In this document: positions 23,192 through 34,683 of the stretch, one piece after another
How positions within the stretch are numbered: position 1 is the first letter of the stretch
How the letters are laid out: each line of letters starts with the position of its first letter
Assembly (NCBI GenBank): GCA_030141605.1
Contig: JAQGDQ010001257.1
Location: forward strand, 1-51,596
Source: Tubiluchus corallicola
Lineage: Eukaryota > Priapulida > Priapulimorpha > Priapulimorphida > Tubiluchidae
Direction: 5' to 3'
DNA: 51,596 nucleotides
Made by a program: the position numbers and the translations under genes
Notes under the pieces: generated by a model
The model's input: the letters and a program-made list of their open reading frames with translations, nothing else
The model's database searches: none
Told to the model about the DNA's origin: nothing

Positions 23192-23495
23192 CTAAAAACA
23201 ACACGACTTTATGAAACATTTTTAATTAAAAATGTTAAAAGTTAAAATCACACCAAACGTTTCAACTCTCATCATCAGTGTTAAATTTAGAAACATACAA
23301 CCAGTTTATATAGGCAGATCTATTTGGCTTCTGCTAACTACTTAATTAGTGCATAATACACTCTCCCTATATAAACTGGTTGTATGTTTCTAAATTTAAC
23401 ACTGATGATGACAGCAGCAGCTAGTGGAAACGTTTCACGTGATTTTAACTTTTAACATTTTTAATGTAAAATCTTTAATAAATTTGTTTTTAACT
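23192..23495. mobile_element. Hairpin (foldback) element
   Basis: Inverted arms about 23192-23310 and 23365-23495. The sequence CATACAACCAGTTTATATAG on the left pairs with CTATATAAACTGGTTGTATG on the right, and GTGTTAAATTTAGAAA pairs with TTTCTAAATTTAACAC. The loop is about 50 bp. It is related to the single arm at 15975-16155. It has no coding capacity. Confidence 0.85.
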
Positions 23496-23499
23496 GTTT

Positions 23500-24850
23500 T
23501 AATTTGCCAGTAACTCACTTAATCAGCTTTAAATTATCAAATCACTTGTTGCTAAGGTGCCCTGTTATCTCTTTTGTTCCATAACTCAATTTTATCCAAA
23601 AATAGAATTACTAGGACTTACTTGTGAAAACATGAATATTGCTGATGCTTAATGTAAGTAATTCTCACAAAGTCAAGACTGAAAATCTTGCGCTTTGAAA
23701 GCGGTACTTAAACAAGTTCAAAGTTAAACAACCAGAACCTACACTTTACTACAATGTTCTCTTTCGTTCTTTATCTTCTTTTTGTTTATCTTCTTAATAT
23801 GAAAAGTATTACAGTTATTGTAATCGTATAGAACTGTATCGAAAAATGTTAAAATAAATAGCCTTATTTCAAACTTAACTATTATTTTCTGAAGTTTTAT
23901 AATTTTCCACAATATAGTGAAATTCTTTAGAACTCTGTCTGGTACACTCTGGGTTGGCCTGAGTTATATACGTTTCTTTTAATTCAAAGAATTTTCACAA
24001 TTTTTTTTTGATAAATAATTTCAATTATAAAATTAGAATTCGCCCAGTAGGATGCAAATCTCAGCAAATGTCGAAAAATCCTAAAAGAACTTCGTTGATT
24101 GACCCATAACCCTTAATATTTTATTTATTTATTTATTAAATATATCCACAATGATCACTACAGCATTGTACATAAAAGTATTTAATAATATATTTATTAT
24201 TATGTGCACAAGATGCCAAGCCACAAATGACCTGCGGGGTACTCAAGAAGTAATTACATTTACATGACAAAACATGAAACCAAAATACACAAGCGAATAT
24301 GAAAGAAATCACAGACGAGCCACTTAGTGATTGGTTGCATTTCTTTAAAGGACAAGAAAGGGATACCTTAAGTATGTTTCAGAAAAAATCGACTTAAAAA
24401 TTATATAACTTTATATAATTATTATATATGTATAGTAATGTAGTGCTATTTTTTAAACCTTGAAAATATATAATGATATATATATATATATATATATAGG
24501 TTGTAGTGCTGTATGTATTTTTATTTATTTATTTCATTTTTGCTCGCAAATTGGATAATGCTCTAAATTGCTCATATTATCTGTTGGATCAACATAGACA
24601 ATTTGTTATTTTGCCATTTTTTTATTGGACAATAAACTACTAATGCTACTATTACAAGTCAAACGCATGAGAAAAGAGCAGCAAAGAGCACCGAAAACTG
24701 CTGAAACCCTACAACGTGAAGAATTAGATCTCACGGTTAGCAGAAAAATAATTTCAAATAACAATTTACTACATTTAAGTTAATTACAGTTTGTCGTTAG
24801 TCAACGTAGGACAATGAAGTATTATAACAGCTATTCTTGCAACATTGTAA
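23500..24850. other. Intergenic AT-rich stretch with (TA)n tract
   Basis: No gene recognised. A (TA)n microsatellite lies at about 24474-24498. TTTATT motifs (AATAAA on the minus strand) near 24518-24532 are candidate poly(A) signals for the protease gene that ends at 24852. Confidence 0.5.
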
Positions 24851-24851
24851 C

Positions 24852-25808
24852 TCATTTAAGTATTGTAGACTCCAAGACACTGCCTAATCCCTTGTACAGT
24901 GAAAACATACATACTATCATTCTCACGTCACGAACTGGAGCTACACCATTTACCGACCTATGCCATGTTGCATGTACATCACTTTCAACTAATCTATTAC
25001 CATAATACCTCACAGAATCGATCCAGTCCAAATAATAAGAAATCTTTACAGCCAAATTCATTCCCACAATGTCACCGTAAAGACTAGACGATACACCAAT
25101 TACCTCTCCTGTGCTTGTTAATATCATCGGTCCTCCAGAATCACCTGGAGTAACACTACGCCCTGTATGATATGCACAAATAAGAACAGTTGAGTTAACT
25201 GGACTACATCTGCCATCAGTATATACTGTTAGTGCTGCCTTTGTCTTTGAGCCTGGCAACCCTTCTTTTCCCCATCCAACTACTGTAACATCTTCATTGC
25301 GATAGTGACTTCTGTAGCAAGCAGGCAGAGTGGCAGGTTGAAGATCATCAGTAAACTTAACAGGCTCATTCATTCGAACTAAAGCAATATCATGCTCACT
25401 AGCGTAACTCATATTCTTAACATGAATCATGTTAGCATCAAAACCTGGGTGCATCTTGTACCAAGACATCCACCGTTCTACCCTTGTCTCAAACAAGTTA
25501 TTGCTTCCCATATAAATTTTCGACTGTTCTCCTACACTTTTATCTAAAACACAGTGAGCTGCTGTCAGTATCCACAAGTTATCTATTAGAAAGCCTGAAC
25601 AAATAATAAAACCCCGGTTAAAAAAAAATCCAACCGAGTATGTAAATTCCCTCCCTGTTACTTTCTGTCCACCTTCAATCCTTGGTTCAGCTGGCCATCT
25701 TGAAGCATTGTCAGATGGAACTCTAGAAGGTGTAGATGATGTAGACAGACTTTCACATAACATGAACCACGTGGGACACGCAAACAAAACACCGACAACT
25801 AAATTCAT
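24852..25808 (-). CDS. Secreted S1A (trypsin-fold) serine protease
   Basis: Single 318-residue open frame. Residues 1-20 are a likely signal peptide (hydrophobic, ending MLCES). A short propeptide follows with an activation site PR|IEGG near residue 43, where the family usually has R|IVGG. The catalytic triad is visible: His85 in LTAAHC, Asp140 in HDIALVR and Ser224 in GDSGGP. The disulfides equivalent to C42-C58 and C168-C182 are present. The usual C191-C220 pair is absent (SVTPGDSGG and GVSSSLYGD have no cysteines). The residue six before the active Ser, the specificity position 189, is Ser as in chymotrypsin, not Asp as in trypsin, so tryptic specificity is not expected. The C-terminal tail of about 50 residues after the last helix (YYLDWI) is longer than usual. 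The gene appears intronless over the domain and is convergent with the EGF/Ig gene. Confidence 0.88.
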   Translation of the reverse strand: MNLVVGVLFACPTWFMLCESLSTSSTPSRVPSDNASRWPAEPRIEGGQKVTGREFTYSVGFFFNRGFIICSGFLIDNLWILTAAHCVLDKSVGEQSKIYMGSNNLFETRVERWMSWYKMHPGFDANMIHVKNMSYASEHDIALVRMNEPVKFTDDLQPATLPACYRSHYRNEDVTVVGWGKEGLPGSKTKAALTVYTDGRCSPVNSTVLICAYHTGRSVTPGDSGGPMILTSTGEVIGVSSSLYGDIVGMNLAVKISYYLDWIDSVRYYGNRLVESDVHATWHRSVNGVAPVRDVRMIVCMFSLYKGLGSVLESTILK

Positions 25809-26459
25809 GTAGGCTTTCAGTCGTCGAGGCTAAGTATTTTGATGGCACCATAACACACCCAGCTCTTACCGAGAACTGTCAAAGTATCATACACACGAAA
25901 AGCGTATTTTTCCCTCAAGGACGTGACTTTGGTTAATTGTTCAATTTGTACTGATCGTTTAAATCTTTTAGTTGAACAAAGTTTGTTACGTTCTACTATT
26001 AACAAAAGCCGCTTGGATTCACAACATTTGAGAGAATTATTGTTAATCAAATGTTTTCAAATTAATTATGTTACACATTTGGTAAAAGATACGGTTACTT
26101 GTATGCATCTGTCCAAATGAGAGTCGATTACATCGATACCTGATCCTGCAGGTCTAGGTTTGGGCTTGAGCACATTCTACAAGTGAATTTTGAATGAAAA
26201 TCTCAAAATGTCCAAAAATATTCGTCTGAATCAGCGACGAATACAAAACTCTATAGTTGTCAAGTAATGCCAGCAAAGCTTTCCTGTTTGTAAAACACAG
26301 AAATTAAAAAATATAGAAGTTGCAATGGCTAATGTAGCTGGATCCATAGACTGCACAAGCTGTAGAAGAAAGAACTCTTGAAAATGAAGAACAGACAGAT
26401 TCTATGTGACGTCATAATACGACGCTGCAACACTTGAAAAAGCAGAAGCAGACGTCATT
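25809..26459. other. Intergenic, no gene recognised
   Basis: Upstream of the protease. It presumably contains its promoter, but I see no clear TATA box or other motif that I would defend. Small open frames on both strands carry no domain. Confidence 0.4.
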
Positions 26460-26474
26460 AATGAGATGACATCA

Positions 26475-26665
26475 GAGTGTAGAAGTATACAGAATTTATT
26501 CTTGCAAAACGTGAATGTAGAAGTGTACAGAACTTATTCTTCCAAAGCATGAATGCAGAAGTATGACGAATTTATTTTTGCAAAGCACGAATATAGCAGC
26601 GAACAGAGTTTATTCTTGCAAATCATGAATGCACAAGTGTATGGAATTTGTTCTTGCAGGGCACC
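26475..26665. repeat. ~47-bp diverged tandem repeat, about 4 copies
   Basis: Copies of GAATTTATTCTTGCAAA followed by GCATGAATGTAGAAGTGTA, at intervals of about 47-50 bp. Confidence 0.7.
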
Positions 26666-26708
26666 AGTGTAGAACGGTACGAATTTTATTAGCAGAACCA
26701 TGTTTCGT

Positions 26709-26928
26709 CATTCAGATGTAGAGATCTCTCGCTCAGCTTGTTGAGCAACTTCTCTCTGATAGTAAAAGTTGCACATATGAAAGGTTTAGCAACTTATCTG
26801 ACAAGTTAACTCTCAGCAACTCTTGCTTTGTTTGCAATAAGTTCCCAAACCGATCATATGTGCAACATTCTTTTCTGAGAGAGAAATTGCGCAACAAGTT
26901 GCAAGAGAAGTCTCTACGTCTGAATGCA
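26709..26928. mobile_element. Foldback MITE, ~220 bp
   Basis: Near-complete inverted repeat. The left end CATTCAGATGTAGAGA pairs with the right end TCTCTACGTCTGAATG, and inner blocks such as GTTGCACATATGA pair with TCATATGTGCAAC. It is a short non-coding hairpin as in MITEs. A target-site duplication is not obvious. Confidence 0.82.
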
Positions 26929-26929
26929 C

Positions 26930-28880
26930 CACTAGAGTCACATTGCCCTGAAGCCATTTCCATTTTGTGAGAAAATTTTCCATCTTAATAAACAGTTCCT
27001 TTTGCAACAACGTTCACAAATAAAAAATAAATAAACAAAAATAACATTAAGTAATAGACATGTGAAAATAACTCTGATTAAAATAAATGATTTTTTTATA
27101 CTTCTTATAACTGGTATTTTGGTGGTTTGTGTTAAAAAATCTGCTGTGTATCCCCAGTTTCTTATAAAAGTTCAAATAAAAACAGTTATGTAATATACTA
27201 ACATATGTATAATCCTATTTAAGAAACTGTATAGTACATCATGTAGTGCTATTAGTAACAGTTTTAAAATGTTAGACATTTACTACAAAGTGAATTATTC
27301 ATTATTTGGTATAAAGCTGGTTTCTAAGTAATATACAATATATATATGGACCATTGTGCTAGCGTTTTATTCCGTTCTATTGTATAATTTAAAGACCAGA
27401 AAACAAGAAATTGTCCTCCACTTGCATCAGCCATCTGATGCTGTACCTGATACAGTAATTATCCCATCATCATCAACTTTTAATTGATCAAATTTTACTG
27501 CTGGGTAATTGATCGTCTTTTGTTACCCAAAAAGGTCATTATTGCAATTTACAAATTGTTATTACACTGTTAAGTATTTGAAAATTTATTTTTATAAATA
27601 TAATTTTTGGTTATTAATTATTTTTGTAAATATATTTTCGTTGAGGTCTTTTACATATGTTCTGTTAGCTATTTTATATATTGTAGGTGTATATTATACT
27701 TAGAAACTCACTATATTTTTACACTGACCCAACTTATCCAACATTTAGGTGCTGGGTTCAACTCTCCTAATTTTACTTTTTTAATGCACTGTTTTTCTAA
27801 GCGCATACTATAGTTTTTCTCTATGTCTGATTGGATACATTTGTATGATTGTTAAATACAGACAAATTATTTTTTACAAATTATTATTAAGGATAATACA
27901 ATAAAGACGAGGCACTGAACTGGCCGAGGTGTCTCAGCCATGTGTGGGTCATGATTAATCAGCCTCGCTCAACAGGTAGATAGCCAAAGGTATTATATTG
28001 TTATAATAGAATTCGTTAAATTATTTAATAAAATCAATTATTTTATGTCTTCTGTTAAAAAACTTCTTATTAGCTTATGTTTTAACTCAGCTTCTTTGTA
28101 GAATCTCCCACTATCTTAATTCAGGTGGCTGGAATGGAACCTAGTTCATCAAAAACGGCAGTTCGAAGTTGAGACCACTGACCAAGCAAGAGCCGCATTG
28201 AGATGCGTATACAACCTACATCAGAGAGGTGATTAGTCAGAGGAGGTACGGCAGCAGTGTCACCTGTCCAGCTGCTAACCAAATGTGCTGCTGCTTGGCT
28301 TGCGTAACAAAGTGTTGCTAATAGCTGCGCCTGGTCTTATATCTCTTCACTTTGCCCAAAACATCTTTTCCGGCAGCTCATTTCTTCTACATGAGAAATT
28401 ATTTGCTTTCATTGCTTTAAGTTAGGAAATGCTGAGTTTGATAAGTAAATGGATGGGGGATGCCGGAAAAACTTATGACAGTATGCTGCATCCAGCTATT
28501 TTCTCATTTGAGGCTGGATGCATATACATCAGAATGTATGAAGGCACCTCTTCTGATCCAGTGGCTAATCGTAGAGTTACTTTTGTGCTACGTTCTGGTT
28601 CCACCACACTCTTTTCAAGTAAGTGATCCCTGACGTGTATTTTTAGATCCTGTGTCCTGTGTGACAAGTAAAAAGTGTGATAGGCAGCTCCCTTTTCTTG
28701 GCAGCTGCCTATTCATTTACTATCAATAATGAGTGATGCTTAACTTTCGTAAGCAAGCACACAGCATAACCAGTCGACTATATAATTTGTCCAATGTAAA
28801 AATTATGCATTTTTCGTGATCACAAGGATGCACATGCTACTGAAATATATAAGAAAAAATACAATCTACTACTGCCTTAT
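26930..28880. other. Intergenic, unassigned; weak coding hint near 28.4-28.6 kb
   Basis: Mostly AT-rich sequence with no gene. Between about 28130 and 28630 the base composition is more balanced, and open frames of about 65 codons run on both strands (28429-28626 plus, 28473-28667 minus). Neither has a recognisable domain. A transposon remnant is possible. Confidence 0.35.
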
Positions 28881-29264
28881 TCTTAATTTATCATAACTAT
28901 ACATTTCGTGCAAATACAAAATTATATCTTAGGTATACGATTTATTAATACATTTTAACTTATAATACCAATGAAAGTGGTTAGTGAATTAGTGACCATG
29001 AATTGGAAATACTTGTTAGCCACACCAGAAAGGCTATTTTAAAGTAGGTCTAAAAAAACGTTGCGTACAAAGTTTATTACTTTGATTTACGCTTACTTGT
29101 GTGAAAGACTTTCGTAACTAGAAAAGAGAGTTCTTGGTAGGCTAAAACATTCTTGTGACTGTTTGAAATATAAAGGATTTTTTTGTTCTTCAAAAGAACA
29201 CGTATGACATGTGTATTCTCTGCTACAAAATTACACTGATTACTTGGACACAGGTCCTATTTCA

Positions 29265-29475
29265 GCTCAAGCGAGGCCCGGGGAAGTGGGTCGTGTGAGG
29301 CCCCGGGGAGGGGGGGGGGTGGCAAAAAGCTCCTGGGAGAAGCATTTTGGCAGAGAAAATATGGAGTTATGCAGTTGTTAAAGGAAAGAACAATTGAAAG
29401 AAAAACTGCTACCTAGGCGCAGGCCCCTGGAGGGTGAGGCCCCGGGGAAGTATCCCACGCGAAGTAGGCCCTGCT
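29265..29475. repeat. GC-rich insertion with repeated GAGGCCCCGGGGA
   Basis: A GC-rich block in AT-rich surroundings, with two or three copies of AGGCCCCGGGGA, a G10 run near 29310 and AGGCCC repeats. It is absent from the other copy of the segmental duplication, so it inserted later. Identity unknown. Confidence 0.6.
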
Positions 29476-30499
29476 TAGACCTCTTGAAAAATCAAAAACT
29501 ATTAAACTGACTGGCGTTAAGAAAAACTTTTCAGTGCGAAAATAAGAAATTTAAAGTAACAATCAACCAAAAAATTCATCAGTGCAGGAGATATGCATTT
29601 GAAAACAAACAAGAAATTCAGTAAACACAATAGAAAAATATTACAATGCAGAAATGAAAAGAAAATTAAAAATTTTCAAAGGAACGATATTTTTAACAAC
29701 AAACTCAATACAATTAAAAATGTTTATAGGCAAAATTGAAAAACAAAATCAACGTTTAAAAAAAGTGTTCAAAAATTCTAAAATTGAATTCTAAGGATGT
29801 TTTCTTTTCATAACTTTAAACTAGTGAACTGCCACATGAGTCAGGCAGCAAGGCTAAAAAACCACAAACTTCTAGTGAGGACAAATTCATAATTAAACTC
29901 TTTTACCATTTACTATTTCCTTGCGCATGTATAAGACGTTCCCCAGCTAACCTGCTAGCACCGTAGAGGTTGGTACTTGTTTACAGGGCGCATCTATCTA
30001 TACGCAAACTAGGCTGTAGTTTAGGGCACCAAATTTTGAGGGGTGCCAGAAGGGTTTAGGGATCCAGCGTAAGAAATTCTCCACAGGAAATGCGCATTCC
30101 TTCATCTAAAACACATATTTCATAATTTACGTAGTTTCAGCGACCGTTTTTATATAAGTGTTATAACAGCAAGCAAGGATACAATTACTTCAAAAATGGT
30201 AGTACACCACAAGCAGTTGTTCAGTTTGCTTTGGATATAAGCATTGTGTAAATACATGTACTTCACAACAACCAAATAGGTAATACTGATAAATTACAAC
30301 TTAATTGTGTACTGCACTTCATAATATAGTTAACCATAAATCCGTAAGAGAGATGTGCAGGCTGATGATATGTCAGCTAAGGGTGTCATAACATTGTGAT
30401 TCGCCTTTACATACAGCAATTATTGTGAAATATTTTACCAAGTTGTATGAAGAGAGCAGTTGCAATATATATGGCTTCCAAACAATTGTAATGCTATTT

Positions 30500-30798
30500 T
30501 AATATAGCTCAATGTAAATTAAACACACTGGGTCGTTTCTTCTCCACTTTTAGTTCTTCGAATCCCTTAGCTTACTATGTTTTACCATCATTTCTACTAA
30601 CCCTCGCCATTTTTTGATTCACTCATTTGTGCCCACCTTAACAAGTCAAGCTTTCAAGGTGTCATACAGCAACTCTTTTATTTGGTTAATTTGACTTCAT
30701 CAATATTTTTTACCTATACTGTTTCTTTTTTTCAATAATATTGTATGTTGATGTATTGTATATGTATTGCTGGAGTGAAATAAATTGATTGAATGATG
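30500..30798 (+). mobile_element. Possible 5'-truncated non-LTR retrotransposon 3' end
   Basis: Sequence missing from the paired duplication copy. It ends GAAATAAATTGATTGAATGATGA, which reads as an AATAAA followed by a short TTGATTGAATGA-type tail as in many non-LTR 3' ends. No reverse transcriptase is left. Confidence 0.4.
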
Positions 30799-31559
30799 AG
30801 AGTCACGTTAAGAAAACTTAGAAAGCTAAGTGTGATATGCATCTACATGCTCGTGGCTAAAACACGTCTACTAGTTGACTGCTTTTAAGATATAAGCAAA
30901 TATTTATTTTAAAACAAACGCAGTCTGTGCAAACTCTCCACGCTAAATTAAAAAACAAAAGCTATATTTACATAATAAATATTAATTTTATTGTAACAAT
31001 AATTTATCCTGACAAACATGGGGAAATCTGGAGAGGATTAGCAATAGAGTTCCTGGCACTTATGGTTGGCCACTGCTCAGTTGATAAAAGAACACTAATA
31101 ACAATTGCAAGCTAACAAAAACTTCCTTTTTCAACTTCAAGACTTTTTTAACACAGAAATTCCCCGTCTCAAAATGAGCACCTTGTTTGTTTAAAAAGGA
31201 ATAAATCACATGCAGGAAAGACTGTCAGAAGTTTTACAGTCTGGGATGAATCTTTCACTATGTTATGATGAGGCTCAATTATTAACTTTAAATTTACGAC
31301 ATTGATTCGTAACTATCACTTTCTAACATAGCTGCTTTTAGCCACGTAGCACTTTTGCTGAATGACTATGGCGGTGCTAATGTCTTTTTATGTAGAATAG
31401 CTGTATTAGTGGCATTTTTACAGGTAAAAAAGGTAACTTGCTAAAACTAAAAATACTAATAGAAAGACTTCATTCAGTTTACATTGTGTGCCATACAGCT
31501 CACTTGAAGAGCTAGTTGATGTTGTAGTGATTGAGTTCTTTGTAGGTGGCCTAGTGGTT

Positions 31560-32985
31560 GAACTCACTGTACATGGCTTACTAGTTGAGCTCACTGTAGG
31601 CGATCCAGTGGTTGAGTTCTCTGTAGATGGCTTAGTAGACGGCTTACTGGTTGAGTTCTCTGTAGACGGCTCAGTGGTTGAGTTCTTTGTAGACGGCTTA
31701 CTAGTTGAGTTCTCTGTAGATGGCTCAGTGGTTGAGTTCTCTGTAGACGGCTTACTACTTGAGTTCTCTGTAGACGGCTCAGTGGTTGAGTTCTCTGTAG
31801 ACGGCTTACTAGTTTAGTTCTCTGTAGACGGCTCAGAGGTTGAGTTCTCTATAGACGGCTTACTAGTTGAGTTCTCTGTAGACGGCTCAGTGGTTGAGTT
31901 CTCTGTAGACGGCTTACTAGTTGAGTTCTCTGTAGACGGCTCAGTGGTTGAGTTCTCTGTAGATGTCTCAGTGGTTGAGTTCTCTGTAGATGGCTTAGTA
32001 GACGGCTTGCTAGTTGAGTTCTCTGTAGATGGCTCAGTGGTTGAGTTCTCTGTAGATGGCTTAGTAGACGGCTTACTACTTGAGTTCTCTGTAGATGGCT
32101 CAGTGGTTGGGTTCTCTGTAGATGGCTTAGTAGACGGCTTACTAGTTGAGTTCTCTGTAGATGGCTCAGTGGTTGAGTTCTCTGTAGATGGCTTAGTAGA
32201 CAGCTTACTACTTGAGTTCTCTGTAGACGGCTCAGAGGTTGAGTTCTCTGTAGATGGCTTAGTAGACGGCTCAGTTGTTGAGTTCTCTGTAGATGGCTCA
32301 GTGGTTGAGTTCTCTGTAGACGGCTCAGTGGTTGAGTTCTCTGTAGATGGCTCAGTGGTTGAGTTGTCTGTAGATGGCTCAGTGGTTGAGTTCTCTGTAG
32401 ATGGCTCAGTGGTTGAGTTCTCTGTAGATGGCTCAGTGGTTGAGTTGTCTGTAGACGGCTCAGTGGTTGAGCTCTCTGTAGACGGCTCAGTGGTTGAGTT
32501 CTCTGTAGACGGCTCAGTGGTTGAGTTGTCTGTAGATGGCTCAGTGGTTGAGCTCTCTGTAGACGGCTCAGTGGTTGAGTTCTCTGTAGATGACTCAGTG
32601 GTTGAGTTCTCTGTAGATGGCTCAGTGGTTGAGCTCTCTGTAGACGGCTCAGTGGTTGAGTTGTCTGTAGATGGCTCAGTGGTTGAGTTCTCTGTAGATG
32701 ACTCAGTGGTTGAGTTCTCTGTAGATGGCTCAGTGGTTGAGTTGTCTGTAGATGGCTCAGTGGTTGAGTTGTCTGTAGACGGCTCAGTGGTTGAGTTCTC
32801 TGTAGATGGCTCAGTGGTTGAGCTCTCTGTAGACGGCTCAGTGGTTGAGCTCATTGTAGACGGCTCAGTGGTTGAGCTCATTGTAGATGGCTCAGTGGTT
32901 GAGCTCATTGTAGATGGCTCAGTGGTTGAGCTCATTGTAGACGGCTCAGTGGTTGAGTTCGTTGTAGACGGTTCAGTGGTTTGGT
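31560..32985. repeat. 27-bp coding minisatellite of the mucin stalk
   Basis: About 50 head-to-tail 27-bp units, seen on the plus strand as GTTGAGTTCTCTGTAGATGG plus CTCAGTG. Unit variants (GAGTTC, GAGCTC, GAGTTG; GATGG or GACGG) are interspersed, which suggests unequal exchange or gene conversion. Confidence 0.92.
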
Positions 32986-33132
32986 TTGTTGCATCGTAAC
33001 AATAGTCAAAGTCTGTTTTTGTAGCTGTTTTGTAATTTCCATTTTCTGATTGTCGGCATTGAAAATCTCTTGCTAGCTCCCACGGTTTGTTGAAAACCCA
33101 ACTGATGTCACAGTCACATGTGAATTTATTTC
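31814..33132 (-). CDS. LRRCT cap plus mucin-like Thr/Ser/Pro repeat stalk
   Basis: The acceptor at 33133 gives an exon starting with the last two bases of a Gly codon, then NKFTCDCDISW. With later Cys at FQC and DYC this matches the LRRCT pattern. The rest is the 9-residue repeat, dense in O-glycosylation sites and with N-x-S/T sequons in most units. The frame ends at TAA 31814-31816, which replaces the TCA found in other units. The long plus-strand frame over this region is a shadow of the repeat. Confidence 0.75.
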
Positions 33133-33364
33133 CTATAAAAGTGGCAGCGATGATAACAACAACAGCAAAACAACGATTAAAGTACAAAACTTATAAGAAT
33201 AGTGAAAGAACTTTTACCTAAAGCATCACATAAGACAAACTTGCTCACCTATTATAAGGACACTGTTTTCATTAAATTTTATGACACATAAATGTATTCA
33301 ATTGACCACACTGGCTTCATGCTCTGCTGAAAGTTTGTTAGTCAAAAATTTGAATTGAACTCAC

Positions 33365-33942
33365 CCCAAAAGTAAATCTGTAGAAAATTGCTGCTATTCA
33401 GTACGCTGCTGTGTAGTCTTGGCTCCTTAAGTGTTTCTATAGATGTCTGGTCAATGTAAATTTCAGTCAGATTTGGACTTTGCGTAAAATTCAAGTGCCC
33501 AGTAATCGATGTCAGCTGGTAGCAGTCCCAAATGCCGAGACCCTCCAGCTTGGAATGCCATTGAGTCAATTGTCTCTAAAGCAGTGAGCATATAAAACAT
33601 TAATCTCCTGACGTCAGCTGCTATACTGGTTTTATTGATGCGTTTCAGCTTCTTGGAGTGACCTATGCGCAAAATCTCGATCTCCTTTCCTGCCAAAAAT
33701 TTGTCTGGAAATTCACTGTTCGAATAGTCGTAAATATGGAGCCCGTAGATATCTTCTGGTAATGTGTTTGAAATATTCTGTACGTCTGTTAAGGACAAAT
33801 ATTGCCAAGAGCAACGCATTTCTGTCTTTTTACTGGAAAACTCTTCGCATTCGCACTGCCAAGACGGATCATCACATGGTCTCGATCCACTCACCGTGAT
33901 CAGAGACACCAGATAAAATCCAACGTTGATTGGCGACTTCAT
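33365..33942 (-). CDS. LRR exon: signal peptide, LRRNT, leucine-rich repeats (frameshifted)
   Basis: The first frame runs from the ATG at 33942 through RPCDDPSWQCECEE and LRR-like segments (LHIYDYSNSEF, LRIGHSKKLKRI, LMFYMLTALETIDSMAF). LRR sequence then continues in another frame (LEGLGIWDCYQLTSITGHL, LTEIYIDQTSIETL). The switch falls between about 33550 and 33560, with no room for an intron. It therefore looks like a 1- or 2-base indel, real or from assembly. Confidence 0.7.
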
Positions 33943-34683
33943 CTGTGGCACAAATAATTGGAACAGCAATGAAAATCAAAGTTAACTCTTCTGAAATGGT
34001 CCAGCCACGTTTCTCAACTTGAACCAAGCTAAGATTAATTCACACTTTCAGTTTTGTCGTGTAAAATAAAAGCAGATTTATAAATCACTAAGAATCGTCT
34101 AGTTTGTTGTAAGTAACTAAGACAGAGCAATAATAGTTCTAATATTGATTCACAATTAGCAGCACTTGATATAGAATCTTTAGTAATAAGGCAACAAAGT
34201 TTCATCCAAATTTCACCACAAAGTAACGAAGAATGCTGCCAGTACTGAGCTGCTTTTAAATATTTCTCCAAATGATGGTAAAATGTTCTGTATCCTTCTT
34301 TTAAATTGAAACTGCCTTTCCTGAGTCACTGGTGTTGATAGTCTTAAACTTGCACACGTTGCATTATTTTGTGCATATGATATCACATGTTTAAAAGTTA
34401 ATGCTTTGAAATTAGGTTTGTTTATGTCGAGCATAATATAGACATTAACTGTCTACCAGAAACATTTTTGTTTGTGTAGTATTCATACAATAATCAAAAT
34501 GCACAAAATGTCAAGTTTACTCTGATATATGTAATTTTCATTGTATGCAGAAATTATATTTGGGAATTTACAAAACGCGAGCATTTGAAATATGGGTGTG
34601 CGAAAGGTACGAATGACTAATACGTATAGAAAATCTACCTGTAGACCTAATATACAAACTGCATATAAGGTACTATGTTTTTG
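33943..34683. other. Upstream of LRR-mucin gene, no gene recognised
   Basis: AT-rich. Antisense frames of 73-78 codons at 34035-34434 lack domains. It presumably includes the 5' end and promoter of the LRR gene, but no motif stands out. Confidence 0.4.

Larger units (their letters stand above)
28884..30835. repeat. Segmental duplication, copy 1
   Basis: Diverged direct copy of 34684-36350. Collinear landmarks include AATTTATCATAACT at the left end, CATAATTAAACTCT in the middle, GGTGCC near 30045, GTGAAATATTTTACC near 30427 and GTTAAGAAAACTTAGAA near the right end. This copy is longer because of insertions near 29265-29470 and 30500-30798. The two copies flank the LRR-mucin gene. Confidence 0.8.
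31418..33942 (-). pseudogene. LRR-mucin surface protein gene, broken by frameshift and nonsense
   Basis: Two exons separated by a 232-nt intron (33133-33364; donor GGG|GTGAGT, acceptor TTTTATAG). Exon 1 starts at 33942 with a signal peptide (MKSPINVGFYLVSLITVSG), then a cysteine-rich LRRNT cap (C-x6-C-x-C) and leucine-rich repeats. Splicing joins IYFWG to NKFTCDCDISW, giving an LRRCT cap. About 50 units of a 9-residue Thr/Ser/Pro repeat (TTEPSTENS type) follow. The reading frame must shift near 33553. A TCA-to-TAA change at 31814-31816 stops the stalk early. Downstream, the same frame stays open for 131 codons and ends in a hydrophobic tail (VFLLVFLVLASYLFYL) before a stop at 31418. That tail looks like a membrane or GPI-anchor signal. 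Either it is a recent pseudogene or these are assembly or allelic errors. Confidence 0.72.

Noticed and set aside
31488-32999. Plus-strand repeat protein (VEFSVDGS type)
   Set aside because: Antisense shadow of the mucin stalk; the minus strand has the LRRCT exon, intron and hydrophobic tail.
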